Shown here one piece after another: positions 37,049 to 46,866 of a stretch of DNA of 64,000 nucleotides (position 1 is its first letter; the number at the start of each line of letters is the position of its first letter). Made by a program: the position numbers and the translations under genes. Below the pieces are notes generated by a model. The model was given only the letters and a program-made list of their open reading frames with translations. It had not been told where the DNA came from and ran no database searches. Source of the DNA: Sulfurimonas sp. (GTDB lineage: Bacteria > Campylobacterota > Campylobacteria > Campylobacterales > Sulfurimonadaceae); assembly GCA_030949825.1 (NCBI GenBank), contig JAUZSC010000008.1:1-64000 (forward strand). The letters run 5' to 3'.

Positions 37049-38221
37049 ATGCAAGCAACATATACAGACTACAGAGATGTAGATCAAGCACAATTACAAA
37101 AAGATATTGACGCGATTAAAAAAACTATTGGCAAAACTACAGAGGAAGATTTTCAACATTTACTTAAACTAGAAAGGTGGGGACGCATTGCTACTCTGAG
37201 TGGATTTACGCTTTTACTTTTAAGTATTTATCTAGCATCTTCTAACCCTACTTTTTCTGTTTATTTATTTTGGGGAATTGGTATTTTTGGTGCTTTTTTA
37301 ATGGGTGTGGGAAATATCGCTCGATGGTCAAATGTAACCCATCCAATCTTACATGGTGCATACGATAAAATTCCAGATATTCCAAAAAGATACACAAAAG
37401 ATGGCTTTGCATCTGGAAATAGAAGATGGATAGACTGGATAGACTGGATAAAACCTGACGCATGGGCTTTTGAGCATAACATTATGCATCACTACCATTT
37501 AGGTGAAGCGGATGACCCTGATAATGTTGAAAAAAATCTTGTTTGGTTACATGAAGCAAAAATCCCAACATGGATGAAATATACATTTGTATATATATTT
37601 GCAACTACATGGAAGTTTACTTATTATGCACCAAATACTCTTAGAATCTTAGAAAATAAAGCAAGACAAAAACGGGGTGAACCCGATACACTCGACTATG
37701 AATTAAGTCCTTTTACAAAAAATGGTTTAGAATTATGGAAAAACTATTATCTTCCATACGGTTTATTTCAGTTTGTATTCCTTCCTTTACTTGCCTATCC
37801 AATTGCAGGGATGGAAGGAGTCCTAAGTATGTTTATTTTCCTTCTTATTGCTGAAGCGCTTGGAAATCTGCATGCATTTTTAGTCATTGTTCCAAACCAT
37901 TCTGCTGAAGATATCTACCAATTTTCTACGCCACATAAAACGCAGGGTGAGTACTACTTGAGACAGATTATGGGAAGTGTGAACTACAATACAGGAAATG
38001 ACCTCATCGACTTTGGACATGGTTTTTTAAACTACCAAATAGAACATCACCTTTTTCCAAATATGCCACTAAGTTTTTACCAAAAAATGCAACCTATCGT
38101 AAAAGAAGTTTGTAAAAAACACGGTTTAGAATATCGCCAAGAAAGTGTGTTTAAAAGAGTTTTAATGACTGTTGATTTAATGGTTGGCAAAACAAAGCTT
38201 TTAACTATTGATGGCATCTAA
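37049..38221 (+). CDS. Membrane fatty acid desaturase
   Basis: A 390-residue integral membrane di-iron enzyme. Histidine boxes: HPILHG (upstream box variant), HNIMHHYH and QIEHHLFP. The last is typical of front-end or acyl-lipid desaturases. Two to four hydrophobic segments surround them. TATAAT-like sequences lie about 30 bp upstream. Substrate unknown; likely introduces a double bond into membrane lipid acyl chains, useful for cold adaptation. Its stop overlaps by 4 bp the convergent hybrid kinase gene. Confidence 0.85.
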   Translation: MQATYTDYRDVDQAQLQKDIDAIKKTIGKTTEEDFQHLLKLERWGRIATLSGFTLLLLSIYLASSNPTFSVYLFWGIGIFGAFLMGVGNIARWSNVTHPILHGAYDKIPDIPKRYTKDGFASGNRRWIDWIDWIKPDAWAFEHNIMHHYHLGEADDPDNVEKNLVWLHEAKIPTWMKYTFVYIFATTWKFTYYAPNTLRILENKARQKRGEPDTLDYELSPFTKNGLELWKNYYLPYGLFQFVFLPLLAYPIAGMEGVLSMFIFLLIAEALGNLHAFLVIVPNHSAEDIYQFSTPHKTQGEYYLRQIMGSVNYNTGNDLIDFGHGFLNYQIEHHLFPNMPLSFYQKMQPIVKEVCKKHGLEYRQESVFKRVLMTVDLMVGKTKLLTIDGI

Positions 38222-39980
38222 AGAAGGGACTCTTCCCTTCTAAAATCTCTAGACTTCGACGTATACTCATTTAACATTTTATCTACCTCTTGTATATCAA
38301 ATGCCTCTATGCAAGCAAGTAGTTTTCGCGAAAATATTTCTAATGTAATTAGCTGATATTTACTGGCTTCTACTGCCATTAAGCCCGCAAACTTTTCAAT
38401 GCTATTTAAATCATTTGTATTCATTGCCTCATATAAAAGTTCATCCATCTCTTTTGCTTGTCCTTTAAAATACTCTATAGATGCAAGCTTATTACGTTCA
38501 AATGACAGTGATAGAGGAACTTCTTTTATCTTTAGAGTATCTTCTCCCTTTAAGTCTAAGTCTTGAGAATTAAGTACTTTTAAAAGCACGCGAAACAAAT
38601 CAATTTTCTTTAATGGTTTTTTAATATGGGCTATGGGCTGCATACCAGATTTATGAAAATCGATATCGCGTAATCTAGAATTGACAAGGCTTATCACAGG
38701 AACAGATATAAGTTTATTTATAACCTTTGATACCGCTCCATCATCCATTGTTAAAATATCTACATTTATGAGTAGCAAGTCTATTTCAGTGTTTTTAAGG
38801 AAATCTATAGCATCTCTTGCATTACTAAAGGCATATATATCTGAAGAAGAGTTTTCAAAACTCACTTTTACAATTTCTAAACTAGACTCTTGATCATCAA
38901 GTACTAGAATTCTACTCTTTTTGATTAATGAAAAGTCTATATCTTCTTCTTTTATTTCCTTTGTAGTACTTGCGAGTATCACTTCAACATTATTTAAAAG
39001 GAGTGTAAATTTTGAGCCTACTAAAAGTTCACTTCTCACTTCAATATCTCCATCCATCAAATTCGCGAGTTTTTTATTGATGGATAAACCAAGACCGGTT
39101 CCTTCATAGTGTATAGTATTACTCGCCTCTCTACTTTCAAATATTTTAAATATTTTTTCTTTATTTTCATCTGCGATGCCAATACCTGAATCTTCTATAC
39201 AGATGCTAATGTCAGCCTCATTTTTTAAATCGTTAAAGCTATCTCGAGCAACACTCATTTTTATTTCACCATGTTTTGTGAACTTTATCGCATTAGATAA
39301 AAGGTTGTCTAAAATTTCTTGTAGCTTTTTTTATCCAACATAAGCGACTCTGGCATATCATCTGCGATGCTTAAGACTAAGTTTAAAGACTTTTTATCCG
39401 CTTGCACCTTATGCTTTTGAAGTTCACCAGACATAAAACTCTTTATATCAATGGCACTTGTATTTACTTCAAAACTACCTGCTTCTATTTCTGAGAGCTC
39501 GATTATATTGTTTAAAAGATTTAGTAGATTATTTCCTGAATTAAAAATATTACGGGCATACATATTTAACTGTTTATCCTCTATGGCTTTTTCTAGCATC
39601 TGTGAAAATACTAAGATGGAGTTCATAGGCGTTCTTATCTCATGCCGTATATTTGTCAAAAAATCTTTCTTTACCATACTTGCATCTTGAGCGATTACCT
39701 TGGTGTCTTGCACAATTCTCTGAAGTCTTGCTATCTCAGCTTCAAGTATCTCTCTTTTTTTTATCTCTGCCATTATAAGACTGGTTTGTTTTACATTTTC
39801 ATACGAAGAAATAGATATATCTTTATCAAAAATATCTCTTTTAAGTTTTTCTATAGTACCGCTTAATTCTTGTACTTGTTTTTTATTTTGACTACTTTTT
39901 CTTTGATTTATAAAAAACAAGGCAATCAGGACTAAAAAGCTAATGCTTATATAAATGACTATGGTAATATCAAAATGCAT
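38218..39980 (-). CDS. Hybrid sensor histidine kinase with pseudo-receiver (one frameshift in this sequence)
   Basis: A membrane helix (about 5-24), a coiled coil to about 105, HisKA with phospho-accepting H113 (FLTNIRHEIRTPMNS), a HATPase domain (DSGIGIADENK, GTGLGLSI), then a receiver-like domain starting RILVLDDQES. At the phosphorylation position the canonical aspartate is asparagine (DLLLINVDILTMDDG against DLVLLDIMMPGMDG), so the receiver probably cannot be phosphorylated. The C-terminal 100 residues are helical and HPt-like without a clear histidine. The frame breaks at a T7 run (39326-39332); one extra base restores DKKKLQEILDNLLSNAIKFTKHGEI and 587 residues. It lies 8 bp after the HD-GYP regulator. 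Confidence 0.85.
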
Positions 39981-39988
39981 ATATGTTC

Positions 39989-41038
39989 TTATTCGCCTAG
40001 TAATATCGCTTGAAAACGCTTTTCATTCCCAAGAAATAAATCTACAAGTTTTGGATCAAACTTAATCCCTCTGTTTTGAATAACAAATGCTTTTGTTTCT
40101 TCAAAACTCCAGGCTTCCTTGTGCACACGCTTATGCGTCAGTGCATCTAAGACATCTGCAAGAGCGACTATGCGTCCATAGAAGTGGATTTCTTCACCCT
40201 TTAAACCTCTAGGATATCCTGAACCATCATAATTTTCATGATGCTCATAAGCAATCGCTGAGGCTGCTTGCATTAATGTTGTTTTAGAGTTTTTAAATAC
40301 TTTATACGCAAATTCAGGATGCTCTTTCATACTCCTAAATTCTTCCTCAGTGAGTGAGCCTCTTTTATGAAGGATATGCTCATCAACAAGAATCTTACCT
40401 ATATCGTGTAATGGTGCCGCAAGATACACAGAATGAAGTTCTTCTTTATTGAGTCTACCATCTAGTTTGGCTATAAGGAGTGATATGTCGGCAACTCTTT
40501 TTATATGGTGAGCAGTTTCTGTACTACGAGACTCCATAAGTTGTGAGAGTACAAAAATAACCTCTTTTTGAGCCATTTCAAGCTCTGAGAGATGCAGTTC
40601 ATCACTCGTTTTTAGTTTTGTAGAAAGAGAAATATTATGTGCTTTGAGTTGCTGTTTTGAGCGGTAAAGTTCCAAGTGGTTTTTCACTCTTGCCTTAAGC
40701 TCTATAGCATGAAAAGGTTTTGTAACATAATCAACAGCGCCAAGCTTAAAACCTTCTTCTATGGAGTCAATATCTACTTTAGCTGTTACAAATATTATGG
40801 GAGTATCTGCGATGGCAGGTGTTTTTTTGATGATTTTACAAACATCAAAACCATCAATTCCTGGCATCATTATATCAAGCAGAACGAGGTCAAATCTTTT
40901 AGTTTTTAAGACTTCAAGCGCTTCTTTTCCATTGAGTGCATAGGAAAAATTATAAGGTTCTGACTTAAGTATACTGATAGCAACTTTGATGTTTTCACTT
41001 ACATCGTCTACTATTAAAATATCGTACGAAAGAGACAT
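39989..41038 (-). CDS. Response regulator with HD-GYP c-di-GMP phosphodiesterase domain
   Basis: 349 residues. Receiver domain with acidic pair DD (11-12), phospho-acceptor D55 in LVLLDIMMPGIDGF and the KP lysine (VTKPFHA). After a helical linker, HD-GYP: APLHDIGKI, HPEFAYKVF, AYEHHENYDGSGYPRGLKG, LADVLDALTHKR. All metal ligands and the GYP motif are present, so it should hydrolyse c-di-GMP. The kinase 8 bp downstream is the likely partner. Confidence 0.93.
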   Translation of the reverse strand: MSLSYDILIVDDVSENIKVAISILKSEPYNFSYALNGKEALEVLKTKRFDLVLLDIMMPGIDGFDVCKIIKKTPAIADTPIIFVTAKVDIDSIEEGFKLGAVDYVTKPFHAIELKARVKNHLELYRSKQQLKAHNISLSTKLKTSDELHLSELEMAQKEVIFVLSQLMESRSTETAHHIKRVADISLLIAKLDGRLNKEELHSVYLAAPLHDIGKILVDEHILHKRGSLTEEEFRSMKEHPEFAYKVFKNSKTTLMQAASAIAYEHHENYDGSGYPRGLKGEEIHFYGRIVALADVLDALTHKRVHKEAWSFEETKAFVIQNRGIKFDPKLVDLFLGNEKRFQAILLGE

Positions 41039-41073
41039 TCACCCCGCCTTAGAATAATTTTTAAACTATTATA

Positions 41074-42064
41074 CTAATATTTCTTTAAAACATTATTTAT
41101 CTGAATATACGCTCCAAGAGGACTTGTTTCAAAATATGCTAAATCATGTTTAGCTGCAAAATCTTTTGTCATCTTTTGTATTTTTAAAAGGTTAAACCGT
41201 GGTGCTTTTGGAAATAAATGATGTTCTATTTGCGTGTTGAGTCCGCCATAAAACCAATGCACAAAAGCACCACCTTTAAGTGAACGAGAAGTTCTCATTT
41301 GTAAGCTCTAACCACGAAAGCTTTAAGCCCTCTTCTTCTTCAATAACCTCACAACCTAAATGATTTGTAATAAAACCAAATGCTAACCATCCTGATAATA
41401 CCATGTTGAGTGTTATAAATACAGTAATAGCATCTACAATTGGTAAAAAATAAAATATCGGTCCCCAGATAATAGGCCAATGAAGTAGCATCATGAAAAA
41501 TTCTTTGTATTTTTTTCTTTTAATAACAAAGCTATATGACTGTGCGATAAAAGCTGGATACATAAAAAACATAGATCCCCAAAACACAAGATATTTAGTA
41601 TTTCTCAACCAAGTAATATCGCCCTTTTGATGGTTTGTAAAAGCACCGTCCATCGCCAAAATATCTTCATCTTTTTGAGGGATGTTACAAAAAGCATGGT
41701 GATTTATGTTGTGCTTGAAATCCCACCATGAAGATGAGTTACTTAAAATAAATGCAGAAAAAGGATAAGAAAGTTTAAAAGCAAGAGACTTGTTTTTAAA
41801 ATACTGCGTATGTAAAATATCGTGCGATATAAATACAGCACGAGTAAAAATAACCGTCATAAACAAGGCAAGGGCATACGGTGCCCACCAAAATGAGCTA
41901 AATTCAGCCCAATTCATCACGATTGTATAGACTAATATAACAGAAAAAATAGTCGCTAGCATCTCAATAGACCCGCGAATAGGAACTCTTTGTAAAAGTC
42001 CGGCTGCTCGAACTTCTTTTTTAAGTTCATCAAATATATCAGGGTAACTTGCTCTTGACATCAT
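41074..42064 (-). CDS. Acyl-lipid fatty acid desaturase (one frameshift in this sequence)
   Basis: A second membrane di-iron desaturase: HDILH, HNINHH and QIEHHLFP boxes in order with four hydrophobic segments. The frame ends prematurely after GLKLSWLELTNENFSF; deleting one A at 41298-41301 joins it to MRTSRSLKGGAFVHWFYGGLNTQIEHH and gives 329 residues. I start at ATG 42064, preceded by AAGGTTAT; an earlier ATG at 42091 has no RBS. Only the two-frame combination contains all three boxes. Confidence 0.85.
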
Positions 42065-42160
42065 TATAACCTTATAAAAATTTGCATACATTATAACAGT
42101 TATAGTCTAAATTTATCTATAATTTGTTTTGATTTTAGGGAATGTTTGTAAGTGTTTATA

Positions 42161-42185
42161 CCAGTGAAGCCAAAAGGCTTCATGG
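42161..42185. terminator. Hairpin between porin and desaturase genes
   Basis: TGAAGCC-AAAA-GGCTTCA, extendable by CCA/TGG across one bulged base. It follows the end of the minus-strand porin gene by about 75 bp. No T-run follows on the minus strand, so intrinsic termination is uncertain. Confidence 0.4.
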
Positions 42186-42259
42186 TAAACAGGGGGAAGA
42201 AAGAATGAAATTATATTGTCTGCCGTCTCAAATGCTTACGATATATATTTTTTTTACTA

Positions 42260-43665
42260 CTAGAACTTAAGAATAACGTCTATTTGGTGACGGTAGTATT
42301 TTACTGGTGTTCCTGTTGATAATTTCGTATCACTCCAGTTCCACCATCCAGCGATATCTAGCATTTGTTACCCAGCGAACATTTATATTTTGTTTTCAAA
42401 CATCAGTAATGCTGTATAGCACATCTGCTTCTCACCACCACTAAAATCAGAGTCATTCATCTGTCCAGCTATCGTAACGAGCAATTGCTCTGTAGTCATA
42501 TTCTATAAGTTACAGCGGCTTTCCATTATCTTAGTCACTGTTAACCTGACCCAGCTTGAGCAGAAACTGCATTGACTGCGGTAGAAGTATTATCGGAATT
42601 TATATACTGTGCAGACACCAAGAATGATGGTTGATTATATACAGTATGAAGACCCATGAAAATTAAATCATCATAACTTCCTACGATTGTTGTACCAGTA
42701 GCATCAATAGCCGCTTTATGCGCTTTATTGTACTGACCAAAGAAAGAAGCATCAAAGTAAGTTTTCTTAGTTTGTTTATCTTTACCATTTTCACCCATTA
42801 AGTGAGCTGTTGTTCTCCACTCAAAACTCATACCAGTGTTAGCACTTGTACTATCACCTACATTGCCATTCCAATCTTTGTGATAACCTTCACCATTAAA
42901 TATACCAAACTCACTATCAAAGTACTTAGTTTTAGTTTTAAAATTTACACCAAAGTCAGCTGAATTAGATAAATCTCCACCATTTTTTGCTTCAATTAAT
43001 ACTTTAGAAATATTACGGTAATACCAAGCATTATGCTCTTCATAATCATGCCATGGACGGTGAACAAGACCCATTTCAACACCTGTATTTGGTAGAACAT
43101 CATTTAAGTAAAGATATGCATATTTAGCACGAAGCGCCATATCTCCCGCTGCTGTTCTAGTCAGGTCAAATGTTGCACGGAAGTAAGACTTAGGATCTTC
43201 TAAAAGGTATGCTTTTAATTGAAAATAAGATCTTCTAATTTCAAATGCGCTTGAAGACTTGGATAGGTTTCACAGTACCAGTTAGTCCAGTTTAGAATCA
43301 CGATCATTTGCAACATATCCTAAGTAAGTCAATATCCACTCAATTTTTATTGATTACGCTAGCATGTCTAAGCAAGTGTTGGACTTGTCTTCAATTTCTT
43401 CATATCTACCTTTCAGCGTTGCAATCTATCCTCTGAAAGTGATGAAGTAGGAGCCAGTTTATCCTCTGGGTTAGCTTCAGTAGGTTAAGTACTTTAATGC
43501 TTGCCGCGGCTGCAGTTCAATAGCTACACGACCTTCAGCAGCTGGCGTCATAAAGATCTGACCTTGTTTATCTACGATACATATCCATTGCTGTTAGCCA
43601 GCAGTTGCCGCAACTGTACCTAGCGTTAAAGCAGTTATTGCCGATAATACGATTTTATTCATCAT
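42260..43665 (-). pseudogene. Outer-membrane porin, disrupted by many frameshifts
   Basis: A signal peptide (MMNKIVLSAITALTLGTVAATAG) starts at 43665 behind AAGGAATT, and a C-terminus KYYRHQIDVILKF ending in phenylalanine, as beta-barrels do, stops at 42260. Between them pieces occur in all three frames: EGRVAIEL, LEDPKSYFRATFDLTRTAAGDMALRAKYAYLYLND, then an intact 199-residue stretch at 42541-43140 with alternating aromatic strands, then YDYRAIARYDSWTDE. About eight or more indels are needed. Expected product about 467 residues. A Pho-box-like promoter upstream suggests a phosphate-limitation porin (OprP/O-like). Either a decayed gene or a collapsed assembly of paralogues. Confidence 0.7.
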
Positions 43666-43695
43666 TTTTTTAATTCCTTGTTTTTTGTTACCGAA

Positions 43696-43729
43696 ATTAT
43701 AAAATACATTGATTACATCTTAGTTACAT
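43696..43729 (-). promoter_or_regulatory. Pho-box-like operator and -10 of the porin gene
   Basis: On the minus strand: ATGTAACTAAG (43719-43729) and ATGTAATCAAT (43708-43718) as abutting 11-bp repeats, spacer GTATTT, then TATAAT (43696-43701). Best match to the repeat consensus among the five sites in the window. Confidence 0.6.
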
Positions 43730-43778
43730 AAAATTAGTAAACAGATAGTATACTTTCTCACTTAAGGAGTGTGCTTCA

Positions 43779-44532
43779 GTGATTATAAGGTTTATTAATA
43801 CTATCGGAGATGCAACTATTAACATCTCCCTTGCATACTACGAAGCATTTGTTTTTACATTTGCTTCACTTTTAAATATTTTCAATTTCCATAACTACAC
43901 TTCTAAAACGATGGAGATACTTGTCAAACAAATTTATAGAACCTCTATTATGGTTATTCCCAAGTTTTTAGCCATCGCTTTTTTCTTTGGTTCCCTGCTT
44001 ATAGGTCTTGTTATTTTCATAGCAGCTGATTACGGTATGGACATAAAAATAGGTTCTATCATTGTAACTTTTGTTGTAAATGAATTTTCTGCTCTTTTTA
44101 CCGCACTTTTTATTGCTTACCATTTTACTCCACGCATCCATGCAGAGATTGTTTTTTTAGTCCAAAAACATAAAGACGCTTTAATAAATTCTAGTATCAT
44201 TGCACACATCATAAGTGCTATAGTAAGTAATGTAAGTCTTTCTATCCTTTTTGCAAGCGTTATGATTGCAAGTGGTTATGTATTTACCTTTCTTTATTAT
44301 GGGTATGGATTTGCATACTTATAAGTATTTGATTTTCTCGGCTCTTGAGATAGGAAATATTATCACGCTTTTAGTAAAAAGTGTTCTTTTTGGTTTTGTA
44401 CTTGCTGTCATTCCAATTTACAAGACATTAAAGTATCCAGATGCGAGGCATAGCACTTCTAAAATATTTCTTATTTTATTTTTACTTGAGATTTTATTTA
44501 TACTTATTCCAAAGGCGTTTAATGCATTATAA
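43779..44532 (+). CDS. MlaE/YrbE-type ABC transporter permease (one frameshift in this sequence)
   Basis: A 250-residue polytopic membrane protein of the Mla/MCE lipid transport family, with conserved stretches AIAFFFGSLLIGLVIF, VVNEFSALFTALFIA and LVKSVLFGFVLAVIPIYKTLKY. The first frame stops after GYGFAYL; reducing GGG at 44301-44303 to GG restores YYGMDLHTYKYLIFSALE and the C-terminus. Start ATG at 43779 may be preceded by GTG forms; AAGGAG lies about 10 bp upstream. No MlaF-type ATPase gene is adjacent. Confidence 0.82.
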
Positions 44533-45436
44533 TACTATGAAGTTTTCTGTAGGGCTTTTTATCATCAGTCTTTTTCTCGGTCTTTTTACTTTTATATTTT
44601 TTCTTTTACAAGAAAAAGGAACATTTGAAGCACGACATAGTTATCATTTTACAGTTGATACTGCTGAAGGCTTTAGACTCGGTATGCCCATACAGTTTTC
44701 AGGTTTTAACATCGGTGTTATAGATGCCATAAGCTTACAAGAAAGCGGTTTAGTAGATATGGAGTTTTCAGTGAGACAAAAACATCATAAATGGCTTACA
44801 GATGGAAGTGTACTGATGATGATTAAACCCTTGATAGGTGCTTCACATATTGAACTCTACACATCTATGGGAACGCCTCTTTTACAAGACAAAGATAAAA
44901 TGACCATGCTTTTTAGTGACAATATAAATGACCTCATCGTTAAACTACAACCTGTTGTTGAAAAAGCATTAAGTATTCTTAACAACATAGAAAGAATAAC
45001 ATCCTACTTAGCCGAAGAAGATTCTGAACTTAAACAAATACTTAAGAACTTAGCAGCACTTAGTAAAAAACTAGCCAATGATGATTCTCTTCTAACGAGT
45101 TTAACAGGAGATAAAAAAGCAAGCCAAGCACTCGTGAAATCTTTAAACCAGACAAGTACAATACTCAAAGATATAAATAAAATAACAGCATCTCTAAACG
45201 CAGACATAGTAAAACCAGCATCTACTACTATAAAAGAGCTTGAAGCGATTATGAAAGATGTAAAGGCAAAGCTAGATGCAATCGACTCTACCGTTCAAGC
45301 TGTTGGTGGCTATGATAAGGATTTTATAGAGCTCAAAAAACAGATTTCAGTAGGCGTACAAAAATCAAATCAAATCATGGACAAGGTAGATGCCCTCATG
45401 CAAAATAAATCAGATTCCAATATAGAGTTACCCTAA
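44522..45436 (+). CDS. MCE-domain (MlaD-like) lipid transport protein
   Basis: An N-terminal transmembrane helix (FSVGLFIISLFLGLFTFIFFLL) anchors a periplasmic MCE domain (FRLGMPIQFSGFNIGVIDAI...VDMEFSVRQKHHKWL...GASHIELY), followed by a long helical tail. It binds phospholipid between membranes. I favour ATG 44522, 6 bp after AAAGG and overlapping the permease end by 11 bp; ATG 44537 is an alternative. The open frame extends upstream to 44441 inside the permease gene. About 304 residues. Confidence 0.85.
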   Translation: MHYNTMKFSVGLFIISLFLGLFTFIFFLLQEKGTFEARHSYHFTVDTAEGFRLGMPIQFSGFNIGVIDAISLQESGLVDMEFSVRQKHHKWLTDGSVLMMIKPLIGASHIELYTSMGTPLLQDKDKMTMLFSDNINDLIVKLQPVVEKALSILNNIERITSYLAEEDSELKQILKNLAALSKKLANDDSLLTSLTGDKKASQALVKSLNQTSTILKDINKITASLNADIVKPASTTIKELEAIMKDVKAKLDAIDSTVQAVGGYDKDFIELKKQISVGVQKSNQIMDKVDALMQNKSDSNIELP

Positions 45437-46052
45437 TGAAATATATTTTAATACTTATCACACTTCATATTTATTACAAGGCTGTTCTTTTAAAACACCA
45501 GTCAATGCATGGCAATACAAAAGTGCAACTGCCTTTAGTTCCTACACACAAAACTTCCTAGCGGACAATGAAGTCTTAGCAGACAATGATTTAAACAGAG
45601 CGATAGAACATGCAAAAAAAGGTGCAGACTTAAAACAACTAGCACAAATTTATTTGGGAAAATGTGCTTTAAATATTTCTGTTGGTATTACTGATACCTG
45701 TGAAGAATATAAAAATATGGAAGAATTTATTGAAGATAAAAAACTAAAGTCTTATTTTGCTTTGCTTACATTATCTATACAAAAAGAAGATATACCCCAT
45801 CTACCTTCGCAATACCAAGATTTTTCTCTGTATTTGTATGAAAAAGATTATGTAAAAGCGAATAACTCTTTACTTAGCATTAACAAGGCTACATCTGCTT
45901 TAGTCTGTGCATCTTTGCTTGGAGATAAAATAAGTACAGCCTCAAGCAATGCTATCCTTAAAAAGGCATCACATAATGGCTATAAAAAAGCTTCTTTGTA
46001 TTGGTTAAAGAAAAGCCCTCAAAATGCTAAAAGAATTTTACTTCTTCAGTGA
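45436..46052 (+). CDS. Lipoprotein of the Mla-like operon (one frameshift in this sequence)
   Basis: ATG at 45436 overlaps the MCE gene stop (TAATG). The signal peptide MKYILILITL loses frame near 45465; one added T gives ...ITLSYLLQGCSFKTPVNAW, a proper lipobox (LLQGC). The mature part is helical with Sel1/TPR-like spacing (ALVCASLLGDK, ASHNGYKKASLYWLKKSP). About 205 residues after correction. Third component of the lipid transport operon, with function unknown. It overlaps the convergent PPK2 gene by 15 bp. Confidence 0.72.
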
Positions 46053-46856
46053 AAATTTAAACTGTTTTTCCATAGAGATAGCTTCATCTCTACCGTAAAC
46101 TATAATCTCTTTATCTACTTTAATAGCTTTTTTACTGATTTTGTCTGGATACTCCACAAAGTTAAGAATGTGTTTTATACAGTTAATTCTCGCTCTTTTT
46201 TTATCATCACTTTTTACAATCGTCCAAGGAGCTGCATCGGTATGTGTAGCACTTAGCATCATAAACTTAGCTAGAGAGTATTCATTCCATAAGCGTTGGG
46301 ACTCTTTGTCTACAGGAGAGAGTTTATACTGCTTAAGTGGGTCTGTTTCTCTTGCTTTAAATCTTTTAGCTTGCTCATCTTTTGAAACAGAGAAGTAAAA
46401 CTTAAATATCATTATCTCTTCGTCAACTATCATTTTCTCAAATTCAGGGGCATCTTTTAAAAACTTATGGTGTTGTCTTTCTGTGCAAAAACCCATAACA
46501 GGCTCAACCATAGAACGGTTGTACCAACTTCTATCAAAAAGAACTATCTCGCCCGCACTTGGAAGATGTTTTGCATAGCGTTGAAAATACCACTGCGTGC
46601 GTTCTTTGTCATTTGGCTTTTCTAAGGCAACAACTCTTGCACCACGAGGATTAAGATGTTCTGTAATTCTTTTTATCGTTCCGCCCTTTCCAGCAGCATC
46701 TCTTCCTTCAAAAATCATAAGAACTTTAAGCCCTTTGTCTTTAACATGGTTTTGAAACTTTAAAAGCTCTACTTGTAAGTTTACTAACTCTTTTTCATAA
46801 GCAATTTTTTCTTTTTTTACCCAAATCTGAACTTTATCATTATTATTCTCTTTCAT
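46038..46856 (-). CDS. ppk2: Polyphosphate kinase 2, second copy
   Basis: PPK2 family enzyme that transfers phosphate between polyphosphate and nucleotides. Walker A-like FEGRDAAGKGGT, KRITEHLNPRGARVVAL, WYFQRYAKHLPSAGEIVLFDRSWYNR and the lid region FKARETDPLKQYKLSP are present. I start at ATG 46856 (MKENNND), because AAGGA lies 7 bp upstream; a frame from 46874 would read through that site inside the previous gene. About 272 residues. It differs throughout from the neighbouring paralogue, so it is an old duplication. Confidence 0.9.
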   Translation of the reverse strand: MKENNNDKVQIWVKKEKIAYEKELVNLQVELLKFQNHVKDKGLKVLMIFEGRDAAGKGGTIKRITEHLNPRGARVVALEKPNDKERTQWYFQRYAKHLPSAGEIVLFDRSWYNRSMVEPVMGFCTERQHHKFLKDAPEFEKMIVDEEIMIFKFYFSVSKDEQAKRFKARETDPLKQYKLSPVDKESQRLWNEYSLAKFMMLSATHTDAAPWTIVKSDDKKRARINCIKHILNFVEYPDKISKKAIKVDKEIIVYGRDEAISMEKQFKFSLKK

Positions 46857-46866
46857 TTTTTTCCTT

